A stretch of 22,000 nt of DNA from Bolinopsis microptera (taxonomy: Eukaryota > Ctenophora > Tentaculata > Lobata > Bolinopsidae), in contig NC_087078.1 of NCBI RefSeq assembly GCF_026151205.1, positions 10,461,675 to 10,483,674 of the forward strand. Reading direction: 5' to 3'. Position numbers and translations under genes: made by a program. Below the pieces are notes generated by a model. That model did no database searches. It was not told where the DNA came from and worked only from the letters and a program-made list of their open reading frames with translations. Position 1 is the first letter of the stretch, and every line of letters starts with the position of its first letter. This document shows, piece by piece, positions 8,130 through 18,770 of this stretch.

Positions 8130-8550
8130 TTCAAATGTTCACAGAGCTCTATGCTGCAAGAAAATGAGTGATCCTACAAGAAATATTCTAGAATCCACTA
8201 TGGTGAGAAACTATATTGGCAGTCTGCAAGAATGTTGTTCAGTTCTTGATAAGATGGTGAGATATTATGATTTGGACTTTGGTGCTTTTATTGACATTAA
8301 GTAATCTAGCTAATGGAGCATCGTCGCTGGTTGTATCTGTTTTAAATCCCCCGTTATCAGTTTTACAAATGGGCTATTGTGTCAAAATTACACTACTCTA
8401 TTTGCACTAGTTTCCTGTTTATTTATGAGCAAATTTTGCATCCTCAGTGCTCAACAGAGTATGGAGTAATTTATATTTTTTATAAAGTGCCGCACTTTTC
8501 AGTGCCAGTATGAAAGTTTCCCTTTTACCTAGTTTTGTATCAAGAACAAG
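8130..8550 (+). other. 3' flank of ZNF copy 2 (end of duplicated unit)
   Basis: Collinear with 2263-2670 including the decayed finger just after the stop (FKCSQSS..., then an indel). Homology to copy 1 fades near 8550, marking the right edge of the copy 2 unit. Confidence 0.6.
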
Positions 8551-8985
8551 AATTGCGGCCGGTTAGCGGACGCTAGATTTCCATCGACCGTAATTAATTC
8601 CAATTAACGATGCCGTTGTCAATTATTTGAATCGAAAGTTAACGGACCCGGACAACCGTAGCGCAGCCTGTGCGGTGATATGCATGATGCAGTTAAAAGG
8701 ACATCTGTCCAACAGCGACTCTTGTCCGGCTCAATATGTTACCAGAAAAAAAAAGACTCTGTCCGAAATCCATACGCTCACCTGTGTGTAATGTAAGGTT
8801 TTTTTTTTTTACATATTTGATAGATTTACAGATTGGCTTGACAAAAATTTTCAGAAAAAATCATGTTCGCGGGAAGCAAAAATCCGATGAGTTTTTTAGG
8901 GGGGAGGGGTAGGGGGTTGAGGGGGGTTGGGAAGGGTTGTCACATGACGAGAAATTTTTTGCAAAAATTAAACAATCTTTATTTG
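8551..8985. other. Unassigned spacer before the minisatellite
   Basis: No gene was recognised. The segment contains A and T homopolymers and a G-rich run at 8899-8936. Its left part (8556-8740) has balanced composition unlike the AT-rich flank, and could be a transposon relic. I see no inverted ends. Confidence 0.4.
8899..8936 (+). other. Potential G-quadruplex tract
   Basis: Six runs of three or more G (G6, G4, G5, G6, G3, G3) are separated by loops of one to four bases, which fits the usual quadruplex pattern. Function is unknown. Confidence 0.5.
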
Positions 8986-8989
8986 TTGA

Positions 8990-11900
8990 TATTATTCACC
9001 CCTGTTGCCCTAGAGTGGTGGGTCTGCACTTGAGAAGAGTGGGTCTGGCCGCTAGAATGGTGGGGTCTGCAATCTAGAAGTGGGTCTGGCAACCAGAATG
9101 TGGGTCTACAATCTAGAAGTGGGTCTGGCAACCAGAATGGAGGGTCTGTACCCTTAAAGAGGGTCTGACAACCAGAGTGGTGGGGGTGCACTTTTAGAAT
9201 AGTGGGTCTGACAGCTAGAATGGCGGGTATGCAATCTAGAAGTGGGTCTGTTAACCAAATTGTGGGTCAACACCCTTGAAGAGTGGGTCTGACAACCAGA
9301 ATGGTGGGTCTGCACTTGAGAAGAGTGGTTCTTGTGGCTGGAAAGGTGGTCCGCAATCTAGAAGTTTGGTCTAGCAACCAGAATTGGGATCTGCATTCGA
9401 GAATAATGATCTTCACTCTAGAAGAGTGGGTTCCTGACAACCAAATAGTGGGTCTGCACTTGAGAAGAGTGGGTCTGGCGGCTGGAAAGGTGGTCTGCAA
9501 TCTATAAGGGGTCTGGCAAAAGAATTTTGGATCTGCAAATTTGAGAATAATGAGTCCTTCACTCTAGAAGAGTGGGTCCGGCCAACCAGAGTGGTGGGTC
9601 TGCACTTGAGAAGCGTGGGTTCTGGCCGCTAAATGGTGGGGTCTGCACCCTTTAAGAGTGGGTCTGACAACCAGAGTGGTGGGTCTGGACTTGAGAAGAG
9701 TGGGTTTGGCAGCTGGAATGGTGGGTCTGCATTCTAGAAGTTGGGCTGGCAACCAGAATGGTGGGTGTACGAAAACCCTTGAAGAGGTGGGGCTGACAAC
9801 CCCCAGTGGTGGTCTGGACTTTAGAAGAGTGGGTCGGGAGCTGGAATGGTGGGTCTCAACTAGAAGTGGGTCCGGCAAAACCCGAAAAGGGGGGGTACGA
9901 CGTACACCCACCATTCTGGTTGCCGGTCTACATCCAGAATTGTGGAACGCATTTGAGAATAATGATCTTCACTCTAGAAGAGTGGGTCTGACAACCAGAA
10001 ATGGGGGCTGCCTTGAGAAGAGTTTGGGGCTGGCGGCTGGAATGGTGGTCTGCAATCTATAAGTGGGGCTGGCAACAGAATTTTGGATCTGCATTCGAGA
10101 ATAATGATCTTCACTCTAGAAAGTGGGTTTCCCGGGAACCAGATGGTGGGTCTGCACTTGAGACGCGTGGTCTGGCCGCAAATGGTGAGTGGCACCCTTT
10201 AAGAGTGGGTCTGACTACCAGAGTGGTGGTCTGACTTGAGAAGAGTGGGTTTGGCAGCTGGAATGGTGGGTCCCGCTTTCTAGAAGTTTTGGGCTGGCAC
10301 CAGAATGGTGGGTGTAAAGAAACCCTTGAAGAGTGGGTCTGACAACCCGAGTGGTGGGTCTGGACTTGAGAAGAGTGGGTCTGGCAGCTGGAATGGTGGG
10401 TCTGCAATCTAGAAGGGTCCGGCAACCAGAATGGTGGGTGTACGACGTACACCCTTGAAGAGTGGGTCCCGACAACCAGAGTGGTGGGTCTGCACCCTTG
10501 AAGAGTGGGTCTGACAACCAGGTGGTGGGTCTACAAATTTGGAGAAGAGTTGGTCTGGCAGCTAGAATGGTGGGTCTCGATCTAAAAGTGGGTCTTGCAA
10601 CCGAATGGTGGGTTTGCATTCTTGAAGAGTGGGTCTGACAACCGATGGTGGGTCTGCACTTGAGAAGAGTGGGTCGGCAGCTAGAATGGGGATCTGCAAT
10701 CTAGAAGTGGGTCTGGCAGTTAGAATGTGGGTCTGCAATCTAGACTGGGTCTGGCAACATGAATGGTGGTCTGCACCCTTCAGGCTTAAAGAGTGGGTCT
10801 GACAACCAGGTGGTAGATCTGCAAATTGAAAAGTGTGGGTCTGGCAGCTGGAATGGTGGTCTGCAATCCCAGAAGGTGGTCTGGCAACCAAATGGTGGGT
10901 CTCCACCCTTCAGGCTTCAAGAGTGGGTCTGACAACCAGAGTGGTGGCTGCACTTTAGAAGAGTGGGTCTGGCAGCTAGAATGTTGGGGCCCGCAATCTA
11001 TAAGTGGGTCTGGCAACCAGAACGGTGGGTCTGCAGTCTGCACCCTTAAAGATGGGTCTGACAACCAGAGTGGTAGATCTGCACTTGAGAAGATGGGTCT
11101 GGCAGCTGGAATGGTGGGTCTGCAATCTAGAAGTTGGTCTTGCAACCAGAATGGTGGGTGTAGTACACCCTTGAAGAGTGGTCTGACAACCCATGGTGGG
11201 TCTGGACTTGAGAAGAGTGGGTCTTCGCTGGAATGGTAGGTCTTTCAAACTAGAAGTTTTCTGGCAACCCCGAATGGTGGCGTGTACACCTTGAAGAGGG
11301 GTCTGACCCAACCAGAGTGGTGGGTCTGACTTGAGAAGAGTGGGGTCTGGCAGCTTTGGAATGGGGGTCCCGGCAATCTAGAATTGTTGGTTCTGGCAAC
11401 CAAAATGGTGGGTGTACGTAAAACCCCTTGAAGAGTTAGTCTGACAACCCGAGTGTTGCGTGGGTCTACACTTGAGAAGAGTTTGGTCTGGCGGCTAGAA
11501 TGGAAGGTCTGCTATCTAAAAGTGGTCTTGCAGCCAGAATGGTGGATCTGCACTTGAGAAGAGTGGGTCCTGCAGTCTGCAAACCCTTAAAAGATGGGTC
11601 TGACAACCCAAGTGGATAGATCTGCACTTTTTAGAAGAGTGGGTCGGGGAGCTGGAATGGTGGGTCTGCAATCTATAAGTGAGTTTTGGCAGCTAGAATT
11701 TAGTGGTCTGAAATCTAGAAGTGGGGGCTTGCAACATGAAAGTGGTCCCGCACCCTTGAAGAGTGGGTCTGGCAACCAAATGGTGGATTTTCGCCCTAGA
11801 AGGGTGAGTCTGGAAACCAGAAAGGTGGTCTACAATCTGGAATAGTGGGTCTGGCAACCAGAATTGCGGGTCTGTATTCTAGAATAGGGGATCTTCACTC

Positions 11901-12480
11901 TAGAAGAGTGGGCCTGGCAACCAGAATGGTAAGTCTACACTCGTCAACCAATTTGGGGGGTCTATAAAACTAGAATAAAGGAGATAGGCTACCAGAATTG
12001 GGGGGTTTGGGAAACACCCGAAATGGTGGGTGTTCACTCTATAATAATAGGTCTGGTGGGTCTACACTTTAGAAGAGTGGGGTCTGGGCAACTAATTGGT
12101 GTTGCCTGCAATCTATAAGAGTGGGTCTGGCAACCAGAATAGTGGTCTGCAATCAAGGGAATCAAGATGAGTGGGGTCTGGCAACAGAATGGTGGGTCTG
12201 CACCTTAGGGTGTGGGTCGGAAACAAGAATGATGGGCCCGAATTCTTGAATAGTGTGGTCTTCACTCTAGCTAAGAGTGGGTCTGGCAACAAGAATGGTG
12301 GGTTAAGAATTCTAGAATAGTGGGTCCTCACTCTAAAGAGTGGGTCTGGCAACCAGAAGTGTAAGTCTCCCACTTTTGTCAAGTGTCAACCAAAATTGGG
12401 GTCAAAACTAGAATATAGGATAATGGCAACCAGAATTGTGCGTTTTGGAGTCAGAGTCTAGAATAGGGCATATTTCAAAA
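8990..12480. repeat. GTGGGTCTG minisatellite with a 129-bp higher-order unit
   Basis: About 3.5 kb is built from roughly 20-bp units that start GTGGGTCTG and end in AGAA or GAATG. Variant types occur in a fixed order: ACAACCAGAGTG, then CACTTGAGAAGA, GCAGCTGGAATG, CAATCTAGAA, GCAACCAGAATG, and a GTGTAC...CACCCTTGAAGA unit. The ACAACC-type unit starts at 9658 and 9787, and at 10204, 10333 and 10462, each a spacing of 129 bp. Other stretches use shorter subsets, such as a 40-bp dimer around 9060-9130. Copies become more divergent after about 11700. Open frames on both strands are by-products of the repeat. Confidence 0.92.
9866..9938. repeat. Inverted unit inside the minisatellite
   Basis: Around GTACGACGTAC (9896-9906) the array flips. 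GTACACCCACC followed by ATTCTGGTTGCC (to 9932) is the reverse complement of the GGCAACCAGAATGGTGGGTGTAC-type unit. The unit immediately to the left is a diverged direct copy, giving a local hairpin. Confidence 0.6.
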
Positions 12481-13334
12481 ACTATAGAATGTTACGGTGT
12501 GACATTTTACCCATTTTATCCGACTAAAATGTCAAGAAAACAGGTTCATTATTGGTTAAATTATGTTTTATAAGGCTTTTCAAACCTACGAATTACATAT
12601 CTGCCAAAGAAAATAGTGAGAAATCAATCCGTTTTTGAGTAATTAAAAGTCGAAATTTCGTTACAGAGTGACTAGATAAATTTCAGATTTTGGTACACCC
12701 CATATTATGACCTAATTTTTATCTCAGATATTCTTGAAAGTTGCATTTTGACGGCTTCCAGGCACTTTTCAGACTTTTTCCTTCAATATTAATCAAGAAA
12801 AAGTGTGTATTGCCTAAGGACTAAAAAAATTTGAGGCTTCAAAATTTTTGGGGATTGTTACTGGAGTGACTGTTACGGAGTGACGCATCAATCAGTCTCT
12901 CATTCCACTCGAATTTTTCATCATTTTTCATCCTGTTCCTGGCTCTAAATAGTAGAATTCTTTCAAAATTAGATAGAAAACCCACTTAAACAAGGTAGAC
13001 ACACAAATTTATTGATGTGAAATAAATCAAATCTGGTACAATTCATTAGTCTGATCACAATTATGAATAAAAATACGATCATGTGATAAAAAATCAACCC
13101 TGGAGCTTACAACTCTGTAAATTCCCTTAAAATACAGCACATTTAAATCACTGTTTGAAAAAAAATAAACAACTGCATAAAAATCAGTCTCATTGGTTTA
13201 ACTTTCTAAAATATTTACCGTTAAGAATCTGTTAACAGAGTGACATATCATAATGAAATGTTTAAAAAATCTGGGCTTATTTGTTTAAAGTTATAAACTG
13301 TACAATGTACACAGATTAACGAAAATTCAAACCT

Positions 13335-14142
13335 TTACACCCCACCCTTTTTAGCAAGTTCAGGTACTTCAAACTCTATTTTTCTCCTGTTTCTCCCGGC
13401 CAAAGCTTCGGGAAAACCAATAGCTCCTTTCACGTCACTAAGTTCGTAATCATGGACGCCCTCTTTTGTCAGGCCATTTTCCGATTGATCCAGGGTTTTT
13501 CCCCTGGTACAAGGCACTTAACGGTAAGGTTACTGCCCGTCTGGCTTGCCAATAACTTTCCTGGGGAAAGTTCACCCCACCCAGTTAACAATCACGAATT
13601 GATCAATGTTTTAAGTTTCACAGCTGTTAGAAGATGATGGTGTTTCCTCCCCCCCTCCAATAACTGTTGTTGAAGTCGTCTGAGCAGATGATTCAAACGG
13701 GATACTCTATCTTCTTTATCAAAGATCCATCAACTGACGTGTCCCTAAAGGTAAGGATGCAGCTGGTTATCTTTGAAAGAACGGACAATGTGGTGCACTT
13801 TCAAGGTTCCTGGAACTGGTCCTTGCTTTTCCTTCTGCACTCCTCTTCCATACCTGAGGCAAGATCTCCAACATACACGACATTTGATTGACTTGGAAGA
13901 CTGTCCCGCATAGGGGGCAAACTCCTTTGGTTGTATTTATGACAACCTGATTGGACATATCTTTCTGAAGACAGCATTTTAAATAGTTCCACCCACCACG
14001 TCGCAGGCAACCCTTACCATGGGTTTTTCCATGGGAAAAATTCCACTCCAGGTCGAGTGGGGAGGGAAACTTGGATAACATGAAGAAGGTTTTACTGTGA
14101 CCGAAACTGAGAGGAACATCCATCTGACCAGAACTTAACCAA
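13335..14142 (-). pseudogene. Frameshifted transposon-like coding remnant (SDGCSSQF / HGKG type)
   Basis: Reading leftward through several frame changes, conserved-looking pieces appear in a sensible order. These are VKFWSDGCSSQFRSQ (to about 14095), LEWNF with HGKTHGKGC (about 14010-14050), and SNQVVIN followed in the next frame by EFAPYAGQSSKSIKC (about 13880-13960). Then come VPGTLKVHHIV (about 13790-13825), VIVNWVG...GKVIGKPDGQ (about 13530-13600), and a last open piece with YELSDVKGAIGFPE ending ELAKKGGV and a stop at 13335. A DG..SQF block followed by an HGKG block is a pattern I associate with transposon-derived proteins widespread in invertebrate genomes, but I cannot name the superfamily. 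Multiple indels make it non-functional as given. Confidence 0.5.
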
Positions 14143-14406
14143 GTTAATCTGTCCAGGAATTATTTCTTCGACTTTCCCAGCTAACGAGCTTGTTCAGGCA
14201 GAACGTGACATCCCCAGAGTGGTCGTTTTTTCTTCAGTTATCAAACCAAAGTTTAGCCCCATTTGGCTTTCTCCCCTCTTAGTCCTCGTCCCTTTTTTAA
14301 TATACACAAGCAGTGTAGCTGACAAGCTAGGTATTATGCAATCTGGCATCAATATTTACAAACCAATCAAAAACAACTGTAAATCTTGAAATGCAATAAA
14401 AAATTC

Positions 14407-14448
14407 GTTACGGAGTGACAATGTCCCTTGAATTTGTCACTCCGTAAC
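14407..14448. repeat. Perfect 15-bp inverted repeat built from the GTTACGGAGTGAC motif
   Basis: GTTACGGAGTGACAA at 14407-14421 and its exact reverse complement at 14434-14448 are separated by 12 nt. It is the only place where the motif occurs in both orientations. It could be a transposase or protein binding site, or one end of the element. Confidence 0.8.
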
Positions 14449-14480
14449 AAAGCGTAAAGGAGTGACCAAAGTTTGGCTCA

Positions 14481-14994
14481 TCATATCTCCTCTTAAAATT
14501 ATAATGTTTATCAATCGAAAATTTGGAAAATCTTAGTGTAAGGTCACTGAGAACTTAAGAAAATATGGAAATGCAATAGGCGTGTAGTTAAGAGAATAGA
14601 AAAACTTTTTGACACTTTTTTTTACGGAGGACAAAATTTTTTTAAACCACATTTTCCCCCATGTTAGCTCTTTCTCCTTGATTGGGCCCTTTATATCAAT
14701 TTTGTAAAAATGAAATCCATATACTAACACACAAAATTTGGGTTAGTTCAAGCAAAGGGCCCAATCTAAGAGACGTTATGAAGTAGAGCACACTTTGAGG
14801 ATTTTTTTAGGTCGATGATAGAATGAGCTATTTTTGCATGAAGAGTAGATTGATGCTCCAAATTGCAGATTTTCAAAGTAAAAAAGTTCAAACATTCTAA
14901 AATTTCCAAAATTTGGATTGATAAAAGCATTCTGAAATTTCCTTTCCAAGTGGAACCAGTTTTGAAAATAAAGCCTTTTTGTGGGGTCCGCCCA
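14481..14994. other. AT-rich spacer, nothing recognised
   Basis: No coding pattern, repeat or RNA gene was recognised. It ends where GTGGGTC units reappear. It may be the remaining end of the insertion. Confidence 0.35.
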
Positions 14995-15404
14995 AACCCC
15001 AAAGGTGGGTCCCTTTAAATCAAGAAAAAGTGGGTCTGGCAATCGGAAAAGGTGCGTCTTACACTCTAGAAGAGTGGGGCTGGCCCAAACCGAAATGGTA
15101 GGTCTTCGCCTTAGAAGAGTTGGGTCTGGCAACCAGAATGGTGGGGTCTGCATTTTAGAATAGTGGGTCTTGACTCTATACCTACTAGAAAGTGGGTCTC
15201 CTCTCTAGAAGAAATGAATCTGGCAACCAGAATGGTAATTCCTCCACTCTGTCAACCAGAATTGGGGGTCTATGAACTAGAAAATAGGAGAATATGACAA
15301 CCAGAATTGTGGGTCCCGGACTCTAGAATAGTGGGTCCTGGCAAAACCAAAATGTTGAGTCTGCACTCTAATAGAGTGGGTCTGGCAACTAGAATGCAGA
15401 CACG
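14995..15404. repeat. Second block of the GTGGGTCTG minisatellite
   Basis: The same unit family as 8990-12480 appears here, for example GTGGGTCTGGCAACCAGAAT and GGTCTGCATTTTAGAA-type units, in the same orientation. The units are diverged like those at 11800-12480, including the same 'GTCAACCAGAATTGGGGG...CTAGAA' variant. This indicates one array split by the insertion. Confidence 0.85.
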
Positions 15405-16333
15405 TAGCCAAGGGGAAGACCCCCGGAAAAAAAATGAACCCCAAAAAAAATGGCCCCCCTAGTCCCCATGGTCGCCGGTAAGTGGGCTGTGTTTATGACT
15501 GTTTGATTAAACGACACGACAGGCAATCGACTTTAGCATTTCGTAAATTATTCCCAAATCCCACTATACAAATATGTACTTATTCAATTCAGTGTGACAA
15601 GTACTGAGTTCCCCCCTAGCCCCCAACTTTGTATATTGTGATGTCTGAAATTACAAATTTCTAATGCCGATGTCGTCTGAAACACCCTATTTCTCAAAAA
15701 TTTTCCGGGGGCCTGCACCCCCAACTTTGTATTATCGCCGTCCTACAAATTTCTTTAATGCCTAATGTCGTCTAAAACAAATAATTTCTAAAAATTTTCT
15801 TGGGGGCTGCGCCCCCCCCCCCCCAGTCCCCCCAACTTTATATTATTGTGATGTCTGATTATTACTGGGCGCCCCCCCCCCAAACCCACCAACCTTGTAT
15901 CATTGAAAATGTCTGTTATTGCGGGTCCCCCCAAAGTTTAAGGGTCGCGGGAAACACTCTTTTTCCCTAAAAAATTTTCCCCGGGAAGGCCAGGGCGGGC
16001 GCCCCCCTGGGCCCCCAAACCCTTTGTATTATTGGGATTTCTTTTAAAATTTACTGTCCTACAAATTTTTTAAAAAAATTCCAAAAATTTTCGTCAAAAA
16101 AAACCAAAATTTTCTAAAAAATTTTCTTAATTGGGCTGCGCCCCCCCCCCCCCCCCTTACCAACCAACTTTAAAAATTATTGTGAGGGTCTAAATTTAAA
16201 CTGCCCTACAAATTTTCTTTAAAATGTCAATGTCGTCTAAAAATCACCCAATTATTTCTAAAAAAATTTTTTTTCCCGGGGGGTGCGCCCCCCTACCTCC
16301 CAACTTTGTTTTAAATTGTGAGGGCGGGTTATT
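15405..16333. repeat. Satellite-like repeat, 'GGGGGCTGCGCCCCC...AACTTTGTATTATTGTGATGTCTG'
   Basis: Roughly seven irregular units are present. A unit runs AACTTTGTATTATTGTGATG, TCTG, CTGTCCTACAAATTTCTTTA, ATGTCGTCTAAAACA, TTTCTCAAAAATTTTC, then GGGGGCTGCGCCCCC. AACTTT-type starts lie at about 15625, 15723, 15834, 15891, 16019, 16166 and 16302, giving spacings of 57-147 bp. The first part (15409-15490) has the head CACGTAGCCAAGGGG, also found in the element at 6228-6858. C-runs vary widely and many may be consensus error. Confidence 0.75.
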
Positions 16334-16639
16334 GGGGGGGGGGTGCCTGCCTCAAAGTCCCCTATGCCTTTTTTTTGGGGGGATTCTATGAGAAAAACGG
16401 ACTTTGTTTTTTTTGGGGCCCAATTGGCGGACAGGGGAGGGACTTTTTGGGCGGACTGGGGAGGGAAACCAATTGGGGGGGAAAACCGGCCCGGAAACTT
16501 TGGGGGAACTGGGGGGCCCCAAGGGTTGGGCAACCCGGACGGACATTTGGGGGGGACATGGGGTTTTTTGGGGGGAAACATTGGGGACATTGGGGGGACA
16601 TTAGGGGGACAAAAAATTTTTAGGACTGAAGAGTACAAA

Positions 16640-18590
16640 ATCAAGAGTACTGAAGAGTCCCGGAGGGGGAAATGGCTGAAAGTTGGTTTGGGGAGGATGG
16701 CGGGGAGGTTATTTGGGGAGGATCCTAAAGGGAGGAGGAGAAGGGGAATCAGGAAAACCCCAGGGGGGAAAGGAAAAAAACCCAACCCAAAAGAAGGGGG
16801 GAAACCTAGGGAGGGGGGGAAGGGGAACGAGGGGTTTGACTGGGGAGGGGGAGGACCCGGAGGAGCACTGGGGGAAGGCACTGAGCGGTTGGGGGGAACG
16901 TGGGGAAGGTTGAGGAAATGGCGGGGAGGAGGAAACTGAGGGAGGAGGGAGGAAAAGGGGAAAGAGGACGGAGGGGGGAAGGAAAAGGGATGGGGGAAGG
17001 AAAGGAGGAACCCGGGAAAATGGGGAAACCCCAGGGGGGGGGGGAGGAGGCCCCAGGAGGAGGAAAAACCCGGGAAAAAGGCCCCAGGGGAAAGAGGGAC
17101 GGGGGGGGAGGGCTGAGGAGGTTGACTGAGAGGGAGGAGGAGAGGAGAGGAGGAAGAGGCCCTGAAGAGTACTGAAGAAACTGAAGGAGGGATGAAAGGG
17201 AAGGATGAAAGGAAAGGCTGGGGAGGATGGCTGAGGAGGATGACTGGGGAAAGGATTAGAGGGGGAGGAAAGGGTCAGGAAGACCCGGGAAAAAATAAAA
17301 AGGGGAAGGACCCAAAAGGGGAGGACCTGGAAAGGAGGAAGGAGAACTGGGGGGAGGATACTGGAGGGGGGAGGAGGACCAGGAGGACGCAAAAGGAAGG
17401 AGGGACTGAGGGGGAAGGGCTGAGGGGGGAGGGTTTAGGGGGATGACTGGGGAGGGGGAGGTGGGGGGAAGAGGGGGAAAAGGGACTGAGTAGGGGGAAA
17501 GGAAGGACGGGAGGAGAAGGGGGGCCCCGGGAGGAGGAGGACCCAAGGGGGAAACCCGGGGAAACCCCCCCGGAGGGGAGGAGAGGACTGAGGAGGGGGA
17601 AAACGTTGAGGACTGATGAGGGGCCCTAGGCGGGGGAGGAAGATTTGGAGGGGGAAACTGGGGGAGGGAAAGGGGAAAACTGGGGAGGATCGGGAAAGAC
17701 CCGGGGAGGCCCCAAAGGGGGAGGGGAGGAGGAGGCCCCCCGGGGGAAGGAGGAGGAGGCCCGAGGAGGAACCCAGAGGGGGACTGACGATGACTGAGAA
17801 AGGAGGAAAAACTGGGGGAAATTTGAGGAGGATGGCTGAGGGGGATGGCTGGGGAGGATGGCTGAGGGGGAAAGACGGGAGGGGGAAATGACGGGAAGAG
17901 AGAGGAGGAAAAAGGACCAGGGGGAGGACTCGAATAAAGAGGAGAGGCCCTCAGGGGGAGGCCTCGGGAGGGGGATTTTGAAAAAAAGGAAAAGGGAAAA
18001 AGGAGAACGGGAGGAGGGGGAGGGGGAGGAGCCCTGAATAAGGGGGGAAAAGGGAGGGGGCCTGGGAGAGGACTGGGGGGGGGAGGAGGACTAAAGGGGA
18101 AGGGGGGGGAGAGGCCCCCAAAAGGGGGTTTGACTAAAAGGACCAAGAAGGAAGGGGAAAGGAAAAAAGGAAGAGGGGAGGAAAACCCCGGGGGGCGGGG
18201 GACTGGGGGAGGGGGCGAGGAGGATGACTGGAGGAAAAGGAGGGGGGGAGGAGGACTGAGGAGGACTGAGAAGGAAAAAGGAGGGGGGAGGGGGAGGACG
18301 GAATGGGAGGGGGGGAAAGGGGGACTGGGGAACGGGAAGGAAAATGGGGACTGAGAAAGGAGGGAGGAGGGGGAATGAGGACGGGAGGAGGAAGGGGACC
18401 CAGGAGGGGGATTTAAAGGAAGGAGGGGGGACTGGGGAGGAGGAGGCCTGTTGGGGACGATGAGGAGACAAAAGGAACGAGAGGAAATGGGGAAGGAGGA
18501 CTGGGGAGGGGGGGAAAAAAAAGAGGACTGAGGAAGTCAGGAAAAACCCGGGGGGGAAGGGGGGAAAAAAGGAGGAGGAAAGCATCTAAA
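16640..18590. repeat. Polypurine tract with 13-bp ATGRCTGAGGAGG minisatellite
   Basis: Nearly 2 kb of almost only G and A on the plus strand, punctuated by CTGA and by CCC/GGCCC patches. Clear 13-bp periodicity is seen at about 17218-17250 and 17825-17875, where ATGGCTGAGGGGG-type units follow each other. It could form triplex or quadruplex structures. Long G and A runs also make it prone to assembly error. Confidence 0.75.
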
Positions 18591-18599
18591 TGTTATTTC

Positions 18600-18770
18600 C
18601 ATTTTTTTTTTCCTTTTTTTGCCCCTTTTTTGCCGGGTTTTTTTTTTTCCGCTTTTATTTTTTTGTCCGTTTTGGGAAAATAAGGGTACCAAAAGGGAAA
18701 AAAAACATGATCCCCCCAATAACACAAAAATTAAAACTTTTTTATTTAGAAAATTTTAAAGGTGCCCCAT
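18600..18770. other. T-rich and A-rich transition next to the polypurine core
   Basis: Homopolymer T and A sequence between the core and the right inverted tract. No feature was recognised. Confidence 0.3.

Larger units (their letters stand above)
4245..8550 (+). repeat. Tandem duplicated unit, copy 2 (PDE12 3' exons + ZNF)
   Basis: Same order and orientation as copy 1. Its left part (4245-4530) is matched again by 21690-22000, so at least three units exist. Confidence 0.85.
12485..14480 (-). mobile_element. Probable decayed transposon interrupting the minisatellite
   Basis: This non-minisatellite stretch lies between two parts of the same array. It contains remnants of a transposon-like protein on the minus strand (13335-14142). 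It also has repeated copies of GTTACGGAGTGAC or close variants at 12491, 12660, 12857, 12872, 13231 and 14407. An inverted copy is at 14436-14448 and a partial one ends at 14467. Exact termini and target duplication could not be fixed, so the borders are approximate. Confidence 0.5.

Noticed and set aside
8556-8890. Possible relationship between 8600-8880 and 20860-21120 (both have ACAGCGAC..TTGTCCG and AAAATCATGTTC)
   Set aside because: Only a few short shared words and no continuous alignment by eye. It could be real, but a local alignment would be needed.
8979-12382. Many open frames of 60-137 codons on both strands in the minisatellite
   Set aside because: The frames simply translate the 20-bp units, shift frame from unit to unit and exist on both strands. 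No start context or splice support.
8990-12480. Possible CRISPR array because of regularly repeated short units
   Set aside because: Units are contiguous variants without unique spacers, in a eukaryotic context with no cas genes.
13452-13891. Plus-strand frames opposite the transposon remnant
   Set aside because: The conserved-looking blocks are all on the minus strand; these are antisense.
16258-18585. Long proline-rich open frames on the minus strand (up to about 296 codons) and glycine/lysine-rich ones on the plus strand
   Set aside because: They arise because a polypurine/polypyrimidine tract contains few stop codons. Composition is pure low complexity, with overlapping frames on both strands and no domain.
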